Origin: DASQPR01 sp963724705
GTDB taxonomy: Bacteria; Actinomycetota; Actinomycetes; Mycobacteriales; Micromonosporaceae
Direction of reading: 5' to 3'
NCBI GenBank assembly: GCA_963724705.1
Contig: CAVRVS010000006.1
Span: 248,001 to 312,000, forward strand
DNA length: 64,000 nt
Shown here: positions 25,808 to 34,732 of the stretch, piece after piece
How positions within the stretch are numbered: position 1 is the first letter of the stretch
Layout: each line of letters starts with the position of its first letter
Program-made: the position numbers and the translations under genes
The notes under the pieces: model-generated
Database searches by the model: none
What the model was told of the DNA's origin: nothing
What the model saw: the letters and a program-made list of their open reading frames with translations, nothing else

Positions 25808-25855
25808 GGAACGGATCGTTCCGCTCTGCTACTCTGAAGCGGAACGAAGCATTCC
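25808..25855. promoter_or_regulatory. Two TetR operators in the divergent promoter
   Basis: GGAACGGATCGTTCC (25808-25822) is a perfect GGAACG-N3-CGTTCC palindrome. GGAACGAAGCATTCC (25841-25855) is a second copy with one mismatch. Their centres are 33 bp apart, three helical turns, between the TetR gene (-) and the epoxide hydrolase gene (+). Binding by the adjacent TetR protein is inferred. Confidence 0.65.
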
Positions 25856-25895
25856 GGTCCACTTCATTCCGATTCGCACGCCAGAGGGGCATCCC

Positions 25896-27095
25896 ATGTC
25901 GACCATTTCGCATCCACATGCGTCAGCCGGACGCGCCGCAAACACGACCGACGAGGCGGCAACGGCGATCCGGCCGTACCGTGTCGAGATTCCCCAGAGT
26001 GACCTCGACGACTTGCAGGCCCGACTCGACCGCACGATCTGGCCCGACGAGCTTCCCGGCACCGACGGGTCGTACGGCATGACGAACGCGCGAGTCCGCG
26101 CCTTGGCCGACTATTGGCGCACGGAATTCGACTGGCGAGCGTTCGAGGCGCGGCTGAACACGTACCCGCAATTCCTGACCGAGATCGACGGCCAGGACAT
26201 CCACTTCCTCCACGTACGATCGTCCCGCCCGGACGCGACGCCGCTCATCGTGATGCACGGCTGGCCCGGATCGATCGTCGAGTTCCTCGACATCGTGACG
26301 CCGCTTACCGAGCCCGCGTCGGTCGACGATCCGGCGTTCCACCTGGTCATTCCGTCGTTGCCGGGCTACGGATTCGGCGGCCCGACGCGCGAGCCTGGCT
26401 GGGATCACCGCCGTACGGCGCGGACCTTCGTCAAACTCATGCACCGTCTCGGGTACGACCGATACGGGGCGGCCGGCAACGACGGCGGCTCGATCATTGC
26501 GCCGGAAATGAGCCGCATCGATGTGGAACACGTGATCGGCGTACACGTCACGCAGCTTTTCTCTTTCCCATCCGGCGACCCGGCCGAGTTCGCGTCGTTC
26601 ACGCCGTCCGACTACGCCGCCATGCAGAAGCTGCAATGGTTCTACGAGAACATGTTCTCCTTCAACACGTTGCACAGTCAGCAGCCGCAGACGCTGGCCT
26701 TCGCGATCAGTGACTCGCCGATCGGGTTGCTCGCGTGGAATGCGCAATTGATGGGCGAAGGCCTCGACGCCGAGTTCGTCGTCGCGAACGTCGCCATCTA
26801 TTGGCTCACCCGGACGGCCGCGTCGGCGATCCGCTTCTACTACGAAGATGCGCACGCGACCGAGAAATCCAGTGAGCCGACCACGGCGCCGATCGGGCTG
26901 GCCATGTTCGCCGGCGACTTCGAGTCGATCCGGCCGCTGGCCGAGCGCGACCATACGAACATCGTCAGTTGGCACAAATATGACGCGAAGCTGCCGGTCG
27001 GCGGCCCACGTAATGCCGCGGGTCACTACGCGGCCCACGAAGCGACCGATCTCCTCGTCGGTGACATGCGCGGGTTCTTCGCTGGGCTCATCTGA
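25896..27095 (+). CDS. Epoxide hydrolase, alpha/beta-hydrolase family
   Basis: 399 residues. The N-terminal epoxide hydrolase domain (PYRVEIPQSDLDDLQARLD) is followed by an alpha/beta-hydrolase core. The oxyanion-hole motif HGWPGS is near residue 121, the nucleophile Asp is in AGNDGGS near residue 197, and the catalytic His is probably in GHYAAHE near the C-terminus. Such enzymes open epoxides to diols in the cytosol. The start has AGAGGGG 6 bases upstream. It is regulated with the divergent TetR gene through paired palindromes. The natural substrate is unknown. Confidence 0.92.
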   Translation: MSTISHPHASAGRAANTTDEAATAIRPYRVEIPQSDLDDLQARLDRTIWPDELPGTDGSYGMTNARVRALADYWRTEFDWRAFEARLNTYPQFLTEIDGQDIHFLHVRSSRPDATPLIVMHGWPGSIVEFLDIVTPLTEPASVDDPAFHLVIPSLPGYGFGGPTREPGWDHRRTARTFVKLMHRLGYDRYGAAGNDGGSIIAPEMSRIDVEHVIGVHVTQLFSFPSGDPAEFASFTPSDYAAMQKLQWFYENMFSFNTLHSQQPQTLAFAISDSPIGLLAWNAQLMGEGLDAEFVVANVAIYWLTRTAASAIRFYYEDAHATEKSSEPTTAPIGLAMFAGDFESIRPLAERDHTNIVSWHKYDAKLPVGGPRNAAGHYAAHEATDLLVGDMRGFFAGLI

Positions 27096-27138
27096 ATCAA
27101 ACCGGGCTCACCTGAGTCAACCGGGCTCACCTGAGTCG
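27081..27138. repeat. 19-20-bp repeat, three copies, spanning a stop codon
   Basis: GGGCTCAYCTGA recurs at 27084, 27104 and 27123. The first copy contains the last codons and TGA stop of the epoxide hydrolase gene, and two further copies follow it. Between 27139 and 27344 nothing else is recognised. Confidence 0.9.
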
Positions 27139-27344
27139 ACCGGCACGGGTGCCGCTGCGGTTCCGACCCGTACCCCTGGCGTCCGGTCTCGCGCCCGCGC
27201 GGGGCCGGGCGCCGGCGATCCGGCCATCCGACACGGAGATCGGCGCCACGCCGGTCTCCGCGTGCCGTCCGAGTCCCGCGGCCACGGTGCGACGCCCACG
27301 AGGGCACCACGGCACCACTCACGACCACGGAACGGAGTCGATAC

Positions 27345-27929
27345 ATGGCGGTCACCGTCGCCACGGAAACGCAGCATCCGGCAAAGGCTGTCGCACCCGC
27401 GTTCAGCCAGCGGCGCCTGCACGGCGCCGCCACCCTTCGCATCATTTTCGGCATGATCTGGTCGATCGATGCGTCGTTTAACTTCCTGCCCGGTTTCGTC
27501 CACGGTCAGACGCTGGGCAAGGAGCTCGGCGCCGCGGACGACATCCATACGCCGGTGATCCATCAGTGGATTCTGTTGTGGCACAACGTCGGCACGGCCA
27601 ACCCGGCTGCGTTCGCGATCGGCACCGGCGTCATCGAGTCCCTGATCGCCTTCTGCCTTCTCACCGGCGCGTTCTCCAATGTGGTCTTCATCGGCAGCGC
27701 GGTGTTCTCGTTCGGCATCTGGTCGGCGGCGGAAGGCTTCCACCTGCCCTGGACGAAGCCGGGCATCACCGACCTCGGCCCATCGGTGGCTTACATCTTT
27801 GCCTCTCTGCTGCTGTTCGTCGCGTTTGCCGGTGCGACCTGGAGCGCAGATGGCTGGCTGCGTCCGCGCCTTGCGCGGCTCGGGCTCGGTTGGATGTCGA
27901 GCAAGTCACCGGCCGAGGTGGGCGCCTAA
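27345..27929 (+). CDS. DoxX-like membrane protein
   Basis: 194 residues with four predicted membrane segments: LRIIFGMIWSIDASFNFLPG, one near residues 85-107, one near 113-130 and one near 146-166. The pattern fits the DoxX/DoxD-like family, small membrane proteins tied to oxidoreductase or thiol stress systems in some bacteria. The start ATG is preceded by ACGGAACGGAG. A stand-alone gene; family assignment is tentative. Confidence 0.7.
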   Translation: MAVTVATETQHPAKAVAPAFSQRRLHGAATLRIIFGMIWSIDASFNFLPGFVHGQTLGKELGAADDIHTPVIHQWILLWHNVGTANPAAFAIGTGVIESLIAFCLLTGAFSNVVFIGSAVFSFGIWSAAEGFHLPWTKPGITDLGPSVAYIFASLLLFVAFAGATWSADGWLRPRLARLGLGWMSSKSPAEVGA

Positions 27930-28082
27930 CTCTCGGCTTTTCGCCGGTCGCGCTCAAGCCTCCACGGGTACGTCGGGAGGCCGCGCGACCGGCGATGCCG
28001 CGTCGGCGACGGTTATAGCGTCGGCCCACACCGCGCTAGCGACCGGCTCGCGGCCGGCGAGGCCAACTGGTCGGCGAAGAAG

Positions 28083-28586
28083 TCAGTGGCTGGCCCGCGC
28101 GTAGTCGGCGGCCGCAAGGAGCTGCGCCTCGTCCTCGCTTGACAGCGACGTCTTTAGAAGCTCGCCGCCGTACTGCCCGTGCATTTCCTCCATGACTTTG
28201 TCCACCGTCGCGCTGCGGACCAACAGGACGAGCGCCGCGTGACCCGGTGCGAGCTGGTCGCCCAGGCCCTTCATGAAGTTGTCGTCGATGCCGGTGTCAA
28301 CGGTCGCCCCGGCGGCCGCTCCCGTTGCGCCACCGATTGCCATGCCCAGCAACGGCGCGAAGAACAGCAGACCGATCAGGCCACCCCATAGCGCACCGCC
28401 AGCGGCGCCGCGACCCGCGGTACTCCCGGTGGTCTGATGAAGTTTGATCTTGCCGTTGCCGCGGCGCTCGACCACGACGGCGTCATCGAGCTCAATGAGC
28501 ATCTGCTGCTGCATTCGAGCCAGATGTGACAGCGCGTCGTTCGCCGCCATCTCGTTCGGGTATCCGACCGCGATCAATCCGTTCAT
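28083..28586 (-). CDS. DUF1269 family membrane protein
   Basis: 167 residues. The opening LIAVGYPNEMAANDAL and a central glycine-rich hydrophobic hairpin (GGLIGLLFFAPLLGMAIGG) match DUF1269, sometimes annotated as a stress-linked membrane protein. GGGGGA lies about 9 bases before the ATG at 28586. Function is unknown. Confidence 0.85.
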   Translation of the reverse strand: MNGLIAVGYPNEMAANDALSHLARMQQQMLIELDDAVVVERRGNGKIKLHQTTGSTAGRGAAGGALWGGLIGLLFFAPLLGMAIGGATGAAAGATVDTGIDDNFMKGLGDQLAPGHAALVLLVRSATVDKVMEEMHGQYGGELLKTSLSSEDEAQLLAAADYARASH

Positions 28587-28767
28587 GTGAATCAATCCCC
28601 CATGTTTGTTTGTGCGCACGGACAACGCCGCTCGCGGGCGTCTCGCCTCCTCGACCAATTCCGGCCCAAGACACGCATCGACGGCGACCCGGGCGACGCT
28701 GTCGCTCACGGTAGGTGCTCGCCGTCAGTTGCGGGTGGAAAGCGAGGTTTCCTCGCCTTTGATCCGG

Positions 28768-29754
28768 TCAGGGCCGTACTATGCAGCGGAATCCGACGTG
28801 GCCGGTGGACGTATCGACGGCCTCGCCTTGCCGCGCAGCTGGCCGGTAACGCAGGCAGTAGTTCGGTGCGCACAAATGCGACCCGCCCTTAATCACGCGC
28901 CGCGGAATGCTTTCGCTCGTCGCCGGCTCGTCAACCCGCGGATTCGCCGGTACGCAGCAGACATCGTGACCGCTCGTGCCCGACCGCGGAGTGTCGGACG
29001 ATCGCCGATGCGCCCGTCCGGAATGGTTGGGGGTAAAGAAGTCGACCGTCCACTCCCACACGTTGCCGGTCACATCGGCCAGGCCGTAGCCATTCGCCGG
29101 AAAGGCGCCGACCGGCGACGTGCCGTCGTATTTGTCGAGCATCAGGTTCTGCCACGGAAACTCGCCCTGCCACGTGTTGGCCATCATCCGGCCGCCTGGC
29201 GCAAACTCGTCGCCCCACGCGAATGTCGCACCGTCTAGCCCGCCCCGTGCCGCGAACTCCCACTCCGCCTCGGTCGGCAGTTGCTTGCCGGCCCAGCGGG
29301 CATAGGCCATCGCGTCGGCGTACGTCACGTGGGTCACCGGGTGCCGCTGCCGGCCGTCGACCGTGCTGTGCGGACCTTCCGGGTGCCGCCAGTCGGCTCC
29401 GGGCACCCACGCCCACCAATTGCGGACGTCATCGAGCGGCACCGGGCCGGCCGCGCGGTGGAACACGAGCGATCCGGGCACGAGAAGCGCGGGATCCGCG
29501 TCCGGATAGTCCGCCGGGTCCGGCGCGCGTTCGGCATCCGTCATGTGGCCCGTTGCCTTCACGAACCGCCGGAACTGAGCCACGGTGACCGGATGCTCAT
29601 CCATCCAGAAGCCGTCGACGCTGACGTCGTGAACCGGCCGCTCCTCCGGGTAGAAGTCGGTCGACCCCATCCGGAACGATCCACCGGGCACCCACACCAT
29701 GCCTTTCGGGGACGCGGGACGGGGCGAGGCAACCTCAGGTTCGACGACGCTCAT
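28768..29754 (-). CDS. Formylglycine-generating enzyme (SUMF1/FGE family)
   Basis: 328 residues from ATG 29754. The FGE-sulfatase domain starts at MVWVPGGSFRMGS. The C-terminal active-site segment GGSHLCAPNYCLRYRPAAR has both catalytic cysteines, about residues 295 and 300, as in true aerobic FGE, and ends HVGFR. FGE oxidises a Cys in CxPxR to formylglycine to activate type I sulfatases. No sulfatase is encoded in the window, so the substrate is elsewhere. The frame stays open to an ATG at 29832, which overlaps by TGATG the stop of a 68-codon ORF (29832-30038); that longer start is an alternative. Confidence 0.9.
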   Translation of the reverse strand: MSVVEPEVASPRPASPKGMVWVPGGSFRMGSTDFYPEERPVHDVSVDGFWMDEHPVTVAQFRRFVKATGHMTDAERAPDPADYPDADPALLVPGSLVFHRAAGPVPLDDVRNWWAWVPGADWRHPEGPHSTVDGRQRHPVTHVTYADAMAYARWAGKQLPTEAEWEFAARGGLDGATFAWGDEFAPGGRMMANTWQGEFPWQNLMLDKYDGTSPVGAFPANGYGLADVTGNVWEWTVDFFTPNHSGRAHRRSSDTPRSGTSGHDVCCVPANPRVDEPATSESIPRRVIKGGSHLCAPNYCLRYRPAARQGEAVDTSTGHVGFRCIVRP

Positions 29755-30045
29755 CACTTGGTTGTAGCCGATCACGGTCGCGAAATGTCCCGAACGGTCG
29801 AGAACGCCGACGGGCCGGCGCGGAAACGCCATCAGGGACGGGCAAACAGTCCGCGCATGATCCGTTGGTACGAAACGATATGAGCGCTCATGACGGCCAC
29901 GGGCGGCGCGCCGGCGATGGTGGCGTATGCCAAGGACTCACGCACGACTACGGCTGAGACGGTCAGCCCGCCACCGTATCGCCGCGCATGCATGATCCCC
30001 TGGTAGTGACGCCACCATGCGCCGAAGCATGCCGCCAATACCGCG

Positions 30046-30459
30046 TTACACGACCTCGTCCGTTCGTCGTGCCGTCGCCAGCGCCCAGATCACGAAGATG
30101 TCGATCGCGATGAGGGTCAGCGCCCAGAACGGGTAGTACGGGATGAAGAAGAATTGGAAGAACAGCGACACCGCCGCGACCAGGATGCCAATCCAGCGTG
30201 CCCACGTGGCCCCGGTGAAGAGGTAGAAGCCGGCCAGCACGACGACAATGCCGATGATGAGGTGGATCCATCCCCAAGCCGTCGTACTGAACTGGAGGGT
30301 GTAGTTCGGCGTGTGGACGTAGAGGTTGTCCTTCGCGATCCCCGCAATGCCTTCAATGATGGCCATTGCGCCACCGAAGATCAGCAAGACAGCGGCGAAG
30401 ACGACCCCGCCCGTCACCATGGCGCGCGGGCGGCCGGTGGAACTCGTCATGGAATTCAT
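30046..30459 (-). CDS. DUF7144-like four-helix membrane protein
   Basis: 137 residues with four predicted membrane segments, including GGVVFAAVLLIFGGAMAIIE, IHLIIGIVVVLAGFYLFTGA and a C-terminal ALTLIAIDIFVIWALA. It fits the actinobacterial DUF7144 membrane family, whose function is unknown. Stand-alone on the minus strand, with a gene remnant upstream. Confidence 0.75.
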   Translation of the reverse strand: MNSMTSSTGRPRAMVTGGVVFAAVLLIFGGAMAIIEGIAGIAKDNLYVHTPNYTLQFSTTAWGWIHLIIGIVVVLAGFYLFTGATWARWIGILVAAVSLFFQFFFIPYYPFWALTLIAIDIFVIWALATARRTDEVV

Positions 30460-30533
30460 GACTGATCATTCCTTCCGTAATCGTGACCTTCCCGACCGCC
30501 CCAAGGCCTGAGGCGGACGTTCCACCCCGGAGT

Positions 30534-30665
30534 CGTGCCGGTGCCCTGGACGACGAATGTCCCGTAGGCCCGGCGAGTGGCCGGAGCGAGCATGTTGATA
30601 AGTCAGGCGCGGGCGATCGCCACTCCCACGGCGAGTGGCAGCACATCGCCGACGACGCTGCCCAT
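30534..30665 (-). pseudogene. Probable remnant of a GAP-family membrane protein gene
   Basis: A 20-codon ORF starts at ATG 30665 with a perfect AGGAGG ribosome site 5 bases upstream and reads MGSVVGDVLPLAVGVAIARA before a stop. This strongly resembles the N-terminus of GAP-family (SfLAP) transporters. After the stop the same frame reads INMLAPATRRAYG, again similar to the family. I infer a decayed or truncated gene; the rest is missing. Confidence 0.35.
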
Positions 30666-30917
30666 CCCCACCTCCTGCGCTGCGTCGATCGGCTTCCTAG
30701 AGATCGACAATAGCGACGATTAGCGAAGTTAATTCGGAAATGACGCAACTGCCCCATGCACGACGTTTAGCCGGGCGTAGCGATCGAAGTGACCCAACGA
30801 ACTGTGGCAAATAACGGCTCCTGTGCCATATGCCGATTTTGCTCATCGTTGGGGGAGTGCGCGGCTAATTAACCGAACTTCACCATCTGGTACGTCTCGC
30901 TCCGTCACGCTGGTCTT
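30666..30917. other. AT-richer intergenic region, likely promoters
   Basis: About 250 bp with visibly lower GC than the surroundings, with stretches such as TTAGCGAAGTTAATT and GGCTAATTAACC. It separates a decayed minus-strand gene from a plus-strand membrane protein gene. I see no coding region or clear operator. Confidence 0.4.
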
Positions 30918-32372
30918 GTGAAGCCCGAGGGCGAAGAGCCGGCTCCTGACGAACCCGAGATGCGCGATGCTCCCGGCCAGGCGACCTCGGCGACCCCGGC
31001 GATCCCACCGCCCCCACCGCCCCCACCGCCGCCACCGCCCCCACCGCTACCGCCGCCTCCGGCCACCCCGCCGCCCGCTGAAGCCGGGCCGCCCGCTGCG
31101 GCCGGACCGCCCGCGCCGAAGGGCCGGCGGGGGTCATGGGCCAACATCAGCCGATGGACAGCCGGAATCGTGGTGTTGTTCCTCGCTGCCGTGCTCGGCG
31201 GGGTCGCGGTCATCGCCGGGTACGTCCGAAGCCAGGTCTTGGACACCGAAACCTACGTGGCGACGGTGGCTCCACTCGCGACCGACCCGGCAGTCCAGGA
31301 TGCGCTCGCACAACGGCTCGCCAACGTGATCGTCACGCGCGCGGACCTGGCCGGCATCGCCAACCAACTCGCGACTCGGCTCGTCGAGCAGGGTGCCCCG
31401 CAACGCGTCACCGATCTCGTGTCGCCATTGGTGTCCGGCATCACGACGTTCCTCGATGACACGATCCGCAAGCTCCTTGCTACGCCCGAGTTCGAGGCGA
31501 TCTGGCAGGCCATGAATCGAGCCGCACACCAAGGCCTCGTCACCGTACTCACCGGGCGGAAAAGCCAACTCGTCAACAGTAGTGGCGATACGGTCACCAT
31601 CGACCTCGGCCAGTTTCTGGTGCCGCTGAAGCAACGACTCGTCGAGCGGGGGATCACGTTCGCGAGCAGGATTCCGAACGTCTCGATCCCCTTCACGATC
31701 GTGGAATCCAGCAAGCTTCCGAAGATCCGCGCGTATGTCCGGGCGCTCGACGCCGTCGGAACGTGGCTGCCCTACGTCGCACTGGTCGTTTTCGTCGGCG
31801 GCTTCCTGATCACGCCCAACCGGCGACGCGGCATCCTCACCGGTGTGATCATGCTTGGTGTCGTCGACGTGTTGCTCCTTGCGGCGCTGTCCATCGGGCG
31901 CAGCGTCTACCTCGACAATCTGCCGTCGACCGTACAGTCGCCGCAGGCGGCCGAGGTCCTTTACGACACCCTGCTTCGATACCTGGTGACCGCGCTGCAG
32001 GCCGCACTGGTCGCGATCATCGTCCTCATCCTGGCCGCGCTCCTGGCCGGACCGAGCCGCCTGGCCAGATGGATCCGGCATCAGATTGGCCGCGCACTGG
32101 ACGCGGCCGGTCAAGGCCTGCGACGTACCGGTGCGTGGGGCGCTGGCGTCGGCGGCGCGGTGACCACGATCCGGCGGCCGGTCGAGCTTCTGTTGGGCGC
32201 ATTGGGCGTCGTCATCTTCATCCTCGCCAACCAGCCGTCGCCGGCCTCCGTGCTGTGGCTGACGTTCGGCATCGTGGTCGTGATCATCATCGTCGAGATT
32301 CTGGCGCGGATGGCAAGCACCGGTGCCGTCACAGACTCGGTCGCGCCGGCCGGCGCGCCGCCCGCGACGTGA
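30918..32372 (+). CDS. Integral membrane protein with poly-proline N-terminus, unknown function
   Basis: 484 residues. The N-terminus is acidic, then an almost pure proline run lies at about residues 30-47, encoded by a CCCACCG-type microsatellite (about 31009-31070). Membrane segments follow near residues 80-102, 283-303, 311-330 and 355-377, with two more near 423-460. The loop between the first two contains a helical extracytoplasmic domain of about 180 residues (VATVAPLATDPAVQDALAQR). I recognise it only as a type common in streptomycetes and relatives. GTG start. Confidence 0.8.
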   Translation: MKPEGEEPAPDEPEMRDAPGQATSATPAIPPPPPPPPPPPPPPLPPPPATPPPAEAGPPAAAGPPAPKGRRGSWANISRWTAGIVVLFLAAVLGGVAVIAGYVRSQVLDTETYVATVAPLATDPAVQDALAQRLANVIVTRADLAGIANQLATRLVEQGAPQRVTDLVSPLVSGITTFLDDTIRKLLATPEFEAIWQAMNRAAHQGLVTVLTGRKSQLVNSSGDTVTIDLGQFLVPLKQRLVERGITFASRIPNVSIPFTIVESSKLPKIRAYVRALDAVGTWLPYVALVVFVGGFLITPNRRRGILTGVIMLGVVDVLLLAALSIGRSVYLDNLPSTVQSPQAAEVLYDTLLRYLVTALQAALVAIIVLILAALLAGPSRLARWIRHQIGRALDAAGQGLRRTGAWGAGVGGAVTTIRRPVELLLGALGVVIFILANQPSPASVLWLTFGIVVVIIIVEILARMASTGAVTDSVAPAGAPPAT

Positions 32373-32416
32373 CGCGAGATGATCAGAAAACCGCATGACC
32401 GAGCGCATACCGGCGG

Positions 32417-33208
32417 GTGGACGAGGTGAAGCGCAACCTCACCTATCGCTACGTGCTGGGCGGCACCTTGCTGCTCTATCTGCTCATCATCCTGGCGCCG
32501 TTTCGGGACGTCACGTCGCCAATTCGGGTGGCGGTGCTTGGCGTCCTGTTGCTGTTGACGGTGCGGACACGGCGTCGCGGCCGCCATGTCTTCGTGGCGG
32601 CCGCGGTGCTCTCCGGCTCGCTCGTCATCGCGACCGTGGTGGCGGTCGTTATCGGATCGACCACGGTGCTGATTTGCGTGGGGCAGGCGTCGACCGTGGT
32701 CCTCGTCCTCGCCTCTATTTTCGTCCTCGGACAGACGATCATCGCGTCGGGCGTCATCGACGGAAAGGCCGTCGTCGGTGTGCTGTGCATCTACCTGCTA
32801 CTCGGGCTACTCTTCTCCGCGTTGCACGACTTCTGCGCCGCGCTGATACCGCACTACCTCAATGGCGTCGGCTCGAACACCACGCAATCGGACACGCTCT
32901 ACTTCAGCCTCATCACCTTAACGACGGTCGGCTACGGCGACATCACGCCGGAAGCCAACCTCGCACGCGCCATTGCGGTCACCGAGGCCCTGGTCGGACA
33001 GCTTTATCTCGTGTCGGTGGTAGCCGCGGTAGTGTCGCGGTTTCGCCCACAACGACTCGCCGACGCCGAGTCCGGCCGCGACGCCGACCGCCATCCGGTC
33101 CGTCCCGGCGCGGAGGGCATGGACGGCTCTGATCGCGAGGAATGCACCGATGGCGAGGGCGACACAGACGGCGAGGATGGGACCGGCGACGCCGTCCGAC
33201 CGGGTTGA
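32417..33208 (+). CDS. Potassium channel family protein
   Basis: 263 residues. Several N-terminal hydrophobic segments are followed by a two-helix pore module with the K+ selectivity filter TVGYGD near residue 172 (LTTVGYGDITPEANLARA). This is the Ion_trans_2 signature. The C-terminal 60 residues are acidic and repetitive (CTDGEGDTDGEDGTGD), with no RCK domain. It lies 44 bp after the membrane protein gene on the same strand, so they may be co-transcribed. Gating is unknown. Confidence 0.9.
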   Translation: MDEVKRNLTYRYVLGGTLLLYLLIILAPFRDVTSPIRVAVLGVLLLLTVRTRRRGRHVFVAAAVLSGSLVIATVVAVVIGSTTVLICVGQASTVVLVLASIFVLGQTIIASGVIDGKAVVGVLCIYLLLGLLFSALHDFCAALIPHYLNGVGSNTTQSDTLYFSLITLTTVGYGDITPEANLARAIAVTEALVGQLYLVSVVAAVVSRFRPQRLADAESGRDADRHPVRPGAEGMDGSDREECTDGEGDTDGEDGTGDAVRPG

Positions 33209-33282
33209 CGCCCGCCGCAAGCCAGCCCGTCAAGGCGATTGCGCTCGATCGGCCGGCGCTGCCCGAACGGCGGGACCGCCGG

Positions 33283-33618
33283 CTACGTGCCCAGCAGCTT
33301 TGCCTTCGCCGCCGTAAATTCGGCGTCCGAGAGCGCGCCAGCCGCGTTCAGATCCGCCAGCTGCTTGATCTTGCTTGCAAGATCATCGCCGCCGGACGCG
33401 CTCATATCGGCAGCGGACGGCGCCTGCTGCTGGTCGTACGCGGTTTGTTGCTGTGTGCCTTGCTGACCTTGTTCGTCGGCGGCCGCCTGCGCCCGGCGGT
33501 TCTGACGGTTGCTGACCGCGTTGGCGGTCGCGGTCGCTGTGCCGGCCACGACGGCCGTGCGCGCCACCGTACCCAGGAGACCCGGACCCCGCCGGCCGAC
33601 CATTCCTCGCCTTAACAT
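33283..33618 (-). CDS. SHOCT-domain protein
   Basis: 111 residues. A basic N-terminus with a short Ala/Thr-rich hydrophobic stretch precedes a Gln-rich middle. The C-terminal 30 residues (KIKQLADLNAAGALSDAEF, then AAKAKLLG) form the SHOCT helix-turn-helix motif, an oligomerisation module. Downstream of a DUF6325 gene on the same strand, a pairing often seen in actinobacteria. Function is unknown. Confidence 0.85.
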   Translation of the reverse strand: MLRRGMVGRRGPGLLGTVARTAVVAGTATATANAVSNRQNRRAQAAADEQGQQGTQQQTAYDQQQAPSAADMSASGGDDLASKIKQLADLNAAGALSDAEFTAAKAKLLGT

Positions 33619-33739
33619 TGTTGCCCCCTCAGGAGTGGCCCAAGAACGGCATTACGATGAGGCCGTTCCGCCAGCGGTGCCGGTCGATCATTTTGTCGCG
33701 TGCGGCGTACAACCGCGCGAGTCAGCTTTGCGTGCGCGA

Positions 33740-34594
33740 CTATGCATGCGCGACCGCCTCGGCGACCGCTTCCGGAATGCGCTCGCCATATACGACGGTG
33801 CCGTCGGCGGCGGCGACCATGTCCCTCAGCCGATTCGCCCACATGTGCTCGAACAGAATGACGGCGGCCGTCGAGCCCGCGTCGACGTTTTCGGACAGCG
33901 CCGCCAGGTCAGCCTCGGAGATCAAACCGTCGATGGTCTCGGGGATGATGTCGAGCGCCTCGTACGCGGCTTCGCCCTCGCGATCGCTCAGCTCGAATGT
34001 CGAGACGTCGCCGTCGGAGGTGCGCTCGATGAAAGCGAGGTCTACGACCCGGATCACGCCTGCGTCGAGGAGCCGCTTCAGTTCCGGCGCTAGCCGCTCG
34101 CCCGGAACGGCGTCCGGAAACTCGATCATGATCAGCTCCATCGGTCCACGGCTCATTACCCATCCCCCAGGTGATGTCGACTGCACGGTGCCACCCAGAT
34201 CGCGCGTGGCGTTTCCATTGTCGCGAGAGGCCGCGATCGAGGGCGGCAGATCGCCGTATCTGACCTGTTCGGAACGCATTTCTTCGGATCCTGCGGTCAG
34301 TTCGTCGTCGAGCCGCTCGGTCGGGACCTGACCGGTCCGAAACATGATCCACAGCGTCTTCGGCAGACCTCGCCAACCAACTCGGTGAACAGCCGACTTC
34401 GCCGCCGCGCCGGCCAAAAGGAGGCCGACGAGGCCGACGACGGCCTCGACCACCCAACCGATACCCCGGACCAGGAGGGCGCGCGAGCCGTGCAGGCTCG
34501 CGAGTGAGATCACGACCTGCGGAAAGGGCAGCCAAGACAACACGAACAGCAAGACACCGACGCGCAGTCGTAACGCTGTCGCCGAACTGACCAT
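33740..34594 (-). CDS. Membrane domain fused in frame to DUF6325
   Basis: 284 residues from ATG 34594. Two membrane segments lie near residues 5-25 and 42-64, then a linker. From residue 147 (MSRGPMELIMIEFPD) a complete DUF6325 domain of 138 residues follows, ending GERIPEAVAEAVAHA. DUF6325 is usually a stand-alone protein beginning exactly there. The internal ATG at 34156 has GGGGGATG just upstream, so it may be a second start giving a soluble form. Either a genuine fusion or two overlapping products. Function is unknown. Confidence 0.7.
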   Translation of the reverse strand: MVSSATALRLRVGVLLFVLSWLPFPQVVISLASLHGSRALLVRGIGWVVEAVVGLVGLLLAGAAAKSAVHRVGWRGLPKTLWIMFRTGQVPTERLDDELTAGSEEMRSEQVRYGDLPPSIAASRDNGNATRDLGGTVQSTSPGGWVMSRGPMELIMIEFPDAVPGERLAPELKRLLDAGVIRVVDLAFIERTSDGDVSTFELSDREGEAAYEALDIIPETIDGLISEADLAALSENVDAGSTAAVILFEHMWANRLRDMVAAADGTVVYGERIPEAVAEAVAHA

Positions 34595-34732
34595 TAGCCG
34601 CGCCCCCGGTGCACATCTACGGTTCGCGGTGCTCACACGCGCACTGAACAGGGCCTATTCGCCTGCCGTGCGGCTCGTCGAGCGTCTTTAATGAGGGTAC
34701 GGCAACCGGGCCGCGCTCGGAGGTGACCGGCG

